Source of the DNA: Noviherbaspirillum cavernae
GTDB taxonomy: Bacteria > Pseudomonadota > Gammaproteobacteria > Burkholderiales > Burkholderiaceae_D
NCBI RefSeq assembly: GCF_003590875.1
Contig: NZ_QYUN01000003.1
Location: 663,116-727,115, forward strand
Length of the DNA stretch: 64,000 nt
Direction: 5' to 3'
The notes beneath the pieces were generated by a model. That model had not been told where the DNA came from. It worked only from the letters and a program-made list of their open reading frames with translations, and ran no database searches. The translations under genes were made by a program, and so were the position numbers. Below, one piece after another: positions 60,252 through 64,000 of this stretch (positions are counted from its first letter, which is position 1; each line of letters begins with the position of its first letter).

Positions 60252-60459
60252 GGTAGGTTGGGCTGCAAAGCCCAACATCCAGTGACATCAATCCGGCAGA
60301 TATCGAAGATCGACTATCGCGGACACGTCAGTATTTCACTTTCAATTCGATGGATTCGAAAAACTTCTTTTCCTATCACATCCGGGAGCGCGACGGAGGG
60401 TACGAATTGTCCGGCTATCTCACTATTTGGGAACGTTGGGCTTTGCAGCCCAACCTACC
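60252..60459. repeat. 208-bp inverted-repeat element, copy A
   Basis: Ends are 25-bp exact complements, GGTAGGTTGGGCTGCAAAGC onward at 60252-60276 and the reverse at 60435-60459; each end is itself palindromic (GTTGGGCT-GCAA-AGCCCAAC). The body shares long stretches with copy B (TGACATCAATCCGG, ATTTCACTTTCAATTCG, GACGGA-GGTACGAAT). No transposase. MITE- or REP-like. Confidence 0.75.
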
Positions 60460-60528
60460 TTGCTTAGCCAACGATTTCAGTCATGACAGTTCCTCGTTTT
60501 CAATTCTTGGATGTTGTTCGGTTGTCGT

Positions 60529-61101
60529 TCATTGCTGCGCGGGATCGGGGTAGATCTGTTGGATTCTTTGTCCGTCAAATCTCCTTTCACCGCTGGGCAC
60601 CGGTTTGTACATGTCTTGCGGCTTTCCTTTTGTCCAAGGCTTCCCATCCCAAGGCCATATCACAAAGACATAGAGCTGCCGGTCATTGCAGACAAAATGG
60701 ATATGCAGGTTCTCCAGGTTCTCGGGGAGCCGGTTGCGCAGATCAACCCGGTCTTCCAGGATTTCGCCGGTATCCTTGATCCGCCACTTGACGTAAAGAA
60801 ATTCACCGCGTGGCAGGAAACCATTCAGGTTGCCACCTTTAAACGCTTGTCCCAGCCTGATCCGCTCACGCTCTGGCGCAAAAAAGACTTTCTCCAATTC
60901 GCCATATTGGTAATCAAGCACCTCGATATCAGGACTATCTTGGGAAGCATTGAACTCGATTGAATAATGTAGAGCCACCTTATTTCCTCCTGTAGCACAA
61001 GCTGCCAAACACAAAATGCCTATGGCAAGAATTGCCTGTCGAATTTCAATTAAAACAATTAAAAGGGTCAGCTTCGATTTACGTTTGCACTCACCACTCA
61101 T
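60529..61101 (-). CDS. Hypothetical lipoprotein between two repeat copies
   Basis: 190 residues. Signal with lipobox C-L-A-A-C35; mature part rich in aromatic and charged residues (L-H-Y-S-I-E-F-N-A-S-Q-D-S-P-D-I-E-V, F-L-P-R-G-E-F-L-Y-V-K-W-R-I-K-D, V-F-V-I-W-P-W-D-G-K-P-W). Composition is more A+T-rich than the neighbours, suggesting acquisition. GGAGAGG precedes the ATG. It is bracketed by the 208/210-bp repeats in direct orientation. Not recognised. Confidence 0.7.
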   Translation of the reverse strand: MSGECKRKSKLTLLIVLIEIRQAILAIGILCLAACATGGNKVALHYSIEFNASQDSPDIEVLDYQYGELEKVFFAPERERIRLGQAFKGGNLNGFLPRGEFLYVKWRIKDTGEILEDRVDLRNRLPENLENLHIHFVCNDRQLYVFVIWPWDGKPWTKGKPQDMYKPVPSGERRFDGQRIQQIYPDPAQQ

Positions 61102-61120
61102 TGCCTCTCCTCTTCAGCAC

Positions 61121-61330
61121 GGTAGGTTGGGCTGCAAAGCCCAACATTAAATGACATCAATCCGGTAGGTATCGAAAATCGATCATCGTGGAGCCCGATG
61201 GTATTTCACTTTCAATTCGCCTGCTCCTAAAGGAGTTCTTGCCAATCGCATACAAGCAATGCGACGGACGGTACGAATGGTCTCGCTGTTTCGATATTTG
61301 AGAATGTTGGGCTTTGCAGCCCAACCTGCG
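61121..61330. repeat. 210-bp inverted-repeat element, copy B
   Basis: Same architecture and orientation as copy A at 60252; the left end is identical over 25 bp and the right end differs only in its last bases (CCTGCG instead of CCTACC). The centre has diverged more, with short indels. Lies just before the lipoprotein start region on one side and the propeller-like lipoprotein gene end on the other. Confidence 0.75.
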
Positions 61331-61375
61331 TTACTGCAGACGCAAGGGCATGCCGATGGCATGCCCTCCACACCG

Positions 61376-63055
61376 TCAATCGAACCGATTGACCCAGATG
61401 TTGTCCCGCGTTCCGTCATTCTGCTGCCACACCGCCAATGCATTGCCGCTGGCGTCGATGGCAATCTGCGTCAGGCCGGCGTGCTCGTCCTTGCGCGACT
61501 GGATCGGGCGAGCCGTCCTCCATCCCGTTGCCGTTGCGTAGCGGCTGCCCCAGATGTTGTTTCGCGTGCCGTCGTCCTGGGTCCACACCGCCAGTGCGTT
61601 GCCTGCGGCATCGAAGGCGATTTGCGGATTGCTGGCGTCGCCGCCGTTTTCGGTCTCGAGCAATTGCGCGGTACCCCATCCCTTCCCTGTCGTGTAGCGG
61701 TTGGCCCAAACGTTAACGCGTGTGCCATCGGATTGGGTCCACACTGCCAACGCGTTGCCGCCGGCATCGATGGCGATTTGCGGATCGAATGCGTGATCGG
61801 CATTGTCGGTTTCCACCAATTGCGGCGTGCCCCAGCCGCTGCCTGCCGTGTAACGGTTACTCCAGATGCTGTATCGCGTACCGTCGGATTGCGTCCACAC
61901 CGCCAGGGCGTTGCCTGAGGCATCGAATGCGATTTGCGGAAGGCGTGCGTCGCCCGCATTGCCGGTTTCAATCAATTGCGCCGTGCCCCATCCGGCCCCG
62001 ACGGTGTATCGATTGGCGCGGATATCAATTTGCGCGCCGTCGGATTGCTGCCACACTGCCAGCGCATTGCCGCTGCCATCGATGGCAATGCGGGGGAACA
62101 GGGCATCACCTGCATTGTCTGTCTCGATCAATTGCGCCGCGCCCCATCCGGTTCCCACCGTGTAGCGGTTGGCCCAGACGTTGAAGCGGGTGCCGTCGGA
62201 CTGGGTCCACACCACCAGGGCATTGCCTGCGGCATCGAAGGCAATCCGGGGATCGTACGCATCGCTTGCGTTGTCGCTTTCGATCAGTTGTGCGCTACCC
62301 CATCCCGAGCCTGCCGAATAGCGGTTGGCCCAGATGCTGAAGCGGGTGCCGTCGGTCTGGCACCACACGGCAATCGCATTGCCGCCCGCATCGATGGCAA
62401 TGTGGGGAACAAAGGCACCGCTGGCGTTGCCTGTTTCGATCGCCTGCGCGCTACCCCAGCCGCTGCCTGCCGTGTAGCGGTTGGCCAGGATGTTGAATCG
62501 CGTGCCGTCGGACTGCGACCACACTGCCAGCGCGTTGCCGCCTGCATCGACGGCGATTTGCGGATCGCGTGCGGTGTCGGCGTCATCGGTTTCGGTCAAT
62601 TGCGCGGTCTTCCACGCGCCATCGCGCGTGGTGAAAGTGAGCGAGCGGGTGCCCGCGAGTTTCTCGCCGCCGGTGCCGGACAGCGCGGTGTTCACCTGCA
62701 ACGTATAGCGCGTCAGCGGTAGCAGTTGCCGCGCCGGCGTGAGCGTGATCTGTGTCCCGGCCACGGCGAGCGTTGCCGGAACGTCGAGATTGGCGCCGCG
62801 CAAGCTCACGTTGGCCGCGGTGGCGGTGGCGCCGCCGAGTCCGGCCGAGAACAGCAGTTGCGGCGCGACATCGCGCGCCACGTCGGTCGCGCCATCGGCC
62901 GGCGTGCTGGCGCTCACGCTCATGGTCTTCACGGTCGGGGCGATGTCTGTGTTGCTGCTGCCCGAGCCGCCGCATCCTGCCAGAAGAATGCTGGCCGCCA
63001 GGCCGATGAAAGTGGCGTGCCGCAAAGTAGCGGACACAGGGTGGAATGTCGTCAT
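61376..63055 (-). CDS. Lipoprotein with Ig-like domain and eight 52-residue propeller-type repeats
   Basis: 559 residues. Lipobox I-L-L-A-G-C near residue 28 and a Gly/Ser linker, a bacterial Ig-like (SbsA/Big_5 type) domain at about 45-145 (S-T-P-A-D-G-A-T-D-V, Y-T-L-Q-V-N), then eight tandem repeats of about 52 residues with consensus W-G-x-A-Q-L-I-E-T-D-N-A-G-D, P-Q-I-A-x-D-A-x-G-N-A-L-A-V-W-x-Q-S-D-G-T-R, I-W-A-N-R-Y-T-x-G. The repeats are also similar in DNA. An eight-bladed beta-propeller at the cell surface is likely. GAGGA lies before ATG 63055. Binding partner unknown. Confidence 0.8.
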   Translation of the reverse strand: MTTFHPVSATLRHATFIGLAASILLAGCGGSGSSNTDIAPTVKTMSVSASTPADGATDVARDVAPQLLFSAGLGGATATAANVSLRGANLDVPATLAVAGTQITLTPARQLLPLTRYTLQVNTALSGTGGEKLAGTRSLTFTTRDGAWKTAQLTETDDADTARDPQIAVDAGGNALAVWSQSDGTRFNILANRYTAGSGWGSAQAIETGNASGAFVPHIAIDAGGNAIAVWCQTDGTRFSIWANRYSAGSGWGSAQLIESDNASDAYDPRIAFDAAGNALVVWTQSDGTRFNVWANRYTVGTGWGAAQLIETDNAGDALFPRIAIDGSGNALAVWQQSDGAQIDIRANRYTVGAGWGTAQLIETGNAGDARLPQIAFDASGNALAVWTQSDGTRYSIWSNRYTAGSGWGTPQLVETDNADHAFDPQIAIDAGGNALAVWTQSDGTRVNVWANRYTTGKGWGTAQLLETENGGDASNPQIAFDAAGNALAVWTQDDGTRNNIWGSRYATATGWRTARPIQSRKDEHAGLTQIAIDASGNALAVWQQNDGTRDNIWVNRFD

Positions 63056-63452
63056 GTGGGATCCTCGTTGCAAGAGGCCGTTTCAATATTTGCAATTTGC
63101 CTGGAACTCGTGAGGCGAGTTCCGAATTGCCGGCCTGCGCGGAGTGTGGGTGAATGGCACTTACAGATGGCTTACATATGACGAACTCTGCTTACGGATG
63201 GTGCGGCGAGCGCGGGCATGCCGCTGTGCGAGTAAGGCGGATGTGTTGTTGTCGATGCGTTGGCCGGGACCATGACCTGCATTGACCACGACACTGCAAC
63301 GGCATGAATTTGACGAGTTCGTCACTCGAATTCATGAGTTCTGCATTGAACAGCAGGTTCGGCCTGAACTTGCACTCGTACTTCTGTTCCTGAATGGCCC
63401 GCCATTCTGCGCGCTCTATCTGACATCGTTGCTTCAATTCCGAGCCGGCGCG
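63056..63452. other. Gap between the propeller lipoprotein and the Hsp70-like gene
   Basis: About 397 bp. One short minus-strand reading starting at a TTG at 63437 (M-K-Q-R-C-Q-I-E-R-A-E-W-R-A-I-Q) looks partly protein-like for about 45 residues, but has no ATG and no ribosome site, and its tail is random. I do not call it a gene. The promoter of the lipoprotein must lie near 63070-63150 (A+T-rich ATTTGCAATTTG). Confidence 0.3.
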
Positions 63453-64000
63453 TCAGGCGATCAGCTTCAGTCCCGGCGGCAACGACTCTCCCAGCACCAG
63501 CCGTTCACTCGCTTCATCGAGCTGCATCGGTTCGCGCACCATGGCGATCCAGATTGCGGGCGCGCCCGCCGCTGCCAATCGCTGGATGACCTGTTCGCGC
63601 AATTCCAGCGGCAGGTCGCGCGCGCGGTCGCCTGTCATGCGCGCCAGATAGGCGGCGGCGAAGGCGGCAGCCTCATTGCGCTTCCAGTTCAGCGCGAGGA
63701 TCGCGGTCAGCCATTCTGCGCCGACTTCGGGCGGCACGACATCGTGTGCGCTGCCGTAAAACGGCTGGCGCGCGCCGATCCGGCCGGTTGCCCACAGGAT
63801 TCTGCCGGCGAGCGCATCCTTGTCCACCGATGGAGATTGCTGCAGGCGCTCGAACAGCCATGCGCCGATTTCGCTCTTGTATCCGGCGGGGATGCGTTCC
63901 AGCGAGGCGACGAGTCGCAGCATGTCGTCCTCGCTGCCGCTCGCCAGCGTGGTCGGGCGCGGTCCGCTGTCCTCTTCACTGCCTTGCACGTTGAAGGCGA
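63453..64000 (-). CDS. Hsp70-like protein with DUF3731, C-terminal part (5' end outside window)
   Basis: About 182 visible residues; the frame continues past base 64000. R-I-L-W-A-T-G-R-I-G-A-R-Q-P-F-Y-G-S-A-H-D-V-V-P-P, L-A-R-M-T-G-D-R-A-R-D-L and the end L-P-P-G-L-K-L match the DUF3731 region fused to Hsp70 ATPase domains in some Proteobacteria. The ATPase domain would lie upstream outside the window. Probable chaperone-like cytoplasmic protein of unknown client. Confidence 0.75.
   Translation of the reverse strand, partial: AFNVQGSEEDSGPRPTTLASGSEDDMLRLVASLERIPAGYKSEIGAWLFERLQQSPSVDKDALAGRILWATGRIGARQPFYGSAHDVVPPEVGAEWLTAILALNWKRNEAAAFAAAYLARMTGDRARDLPLELREQVIQRLAAAGAPAIWIAMVREPMQLDEASERLVLGESLPPGLKLIA

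Noticed and set aside
61121..61330. Element ends GTTGGGCTGCAAAGCCCAAC considered as CRISPR-like repeats
   Set aside because: Only four occurrences arranged as two inverted pairs, with no regular spacers.
63192..63437. 81-codon minus-strand frame after the Hsp70-like gene
   Set aside because: Only a TTG start without ribosome site and a random tail; kept as a comment in the gap entry.

Overview
The window reads as chromosome of a G+C-rich (roughly 62 percent by eye) betaproteobacterium, most likely Burkholderiales and plausibly Oxalobacteraceae (Herbaspirillum/Noviherbaspirillum-like). That placement is inferred from the protein types (Bpo-type porin, two HAAT/PAAT transporters, very long RpoD, MCP and LysR styles), not from a search. 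I see no rRNA, tRNA, CRISPR array, phage or complete IS element.

Layout: 1-282 is the end of an FRG-domain gene. 371-9376 is a catabolic/uptake block: AraC regulator, Rieske ring-hydroxylating oxygenase, a complete branched-chain/aromatic-type ABC transporter (Tat-exported binding protein, LivH, LivM, LivG, LivF with overlapping genes) and an outer-membrane porin. 9459-12703 holds a DUF6494 protein, folE and a large lipoprotein. 13231-13692 is the stump of an HD-GYP gene. 13995-24322 is a Flp/Tad type IVb pilus locus (prepilin peptidase, CpaB, secretin, small lipoprotein, two Flp pilins, TadE, TadG-like, TadZ, TadA, TadB, TadC), followed convergently by a histidine kinase/NarL-type regulator pair. 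27607-34410 carries a beta-helix protein with a MITE in its signal peptide, a GGDEF-EAL protein, a small membrane protein, a truncated YihY and an AsmA protein. 34650-37344 has a periplasmic MsrB divergent from a cytochrome b / molybdopterin oxidoreductase pair. rpoD is at 37699-40188. 40586-45542 holds two exported hypotheticals and a glutamate/aspartate-type ABC transporter (GltIJKL). 45666-54752 has an MCP, two LysR regulators, a CoA transferase, a bestrophin, and a DadA/ornithine-cyclodeaminase pair. 54944-64000 is accessory: a GH-A-like hydrolase, small lipoprotein paralogs around map-tetR, repeats, a repeat-propeller lipoprotein and the end of an Hsp70-like gene.

The most unusual content is in small non-autonomous elements and what they did to the genes they entered. 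Two copies of a ~157-bp inverted-repeat element (25279-25435 and 35569-35726) sit exactly at translation signals: one split a kinase-regulator operon and now supplies the last base of the kinase stop codon; the other displaced the Shine-Dalgarno of a cytochrome gene and put its own terminal AGGA at the right distance. A third, unrelated 111-bp element with a TTA duplication lies in frame within a signal peptide. A 208-210-bp repeat pair brackets a lipoprotein gene. Other points are a predicted leaderless tetR transcript with a near-consensus promoter, two Flp pilins with paired C-terminal cysteines, and an intra-operon hairpin after the binding-protein gene of both ABC transporters.
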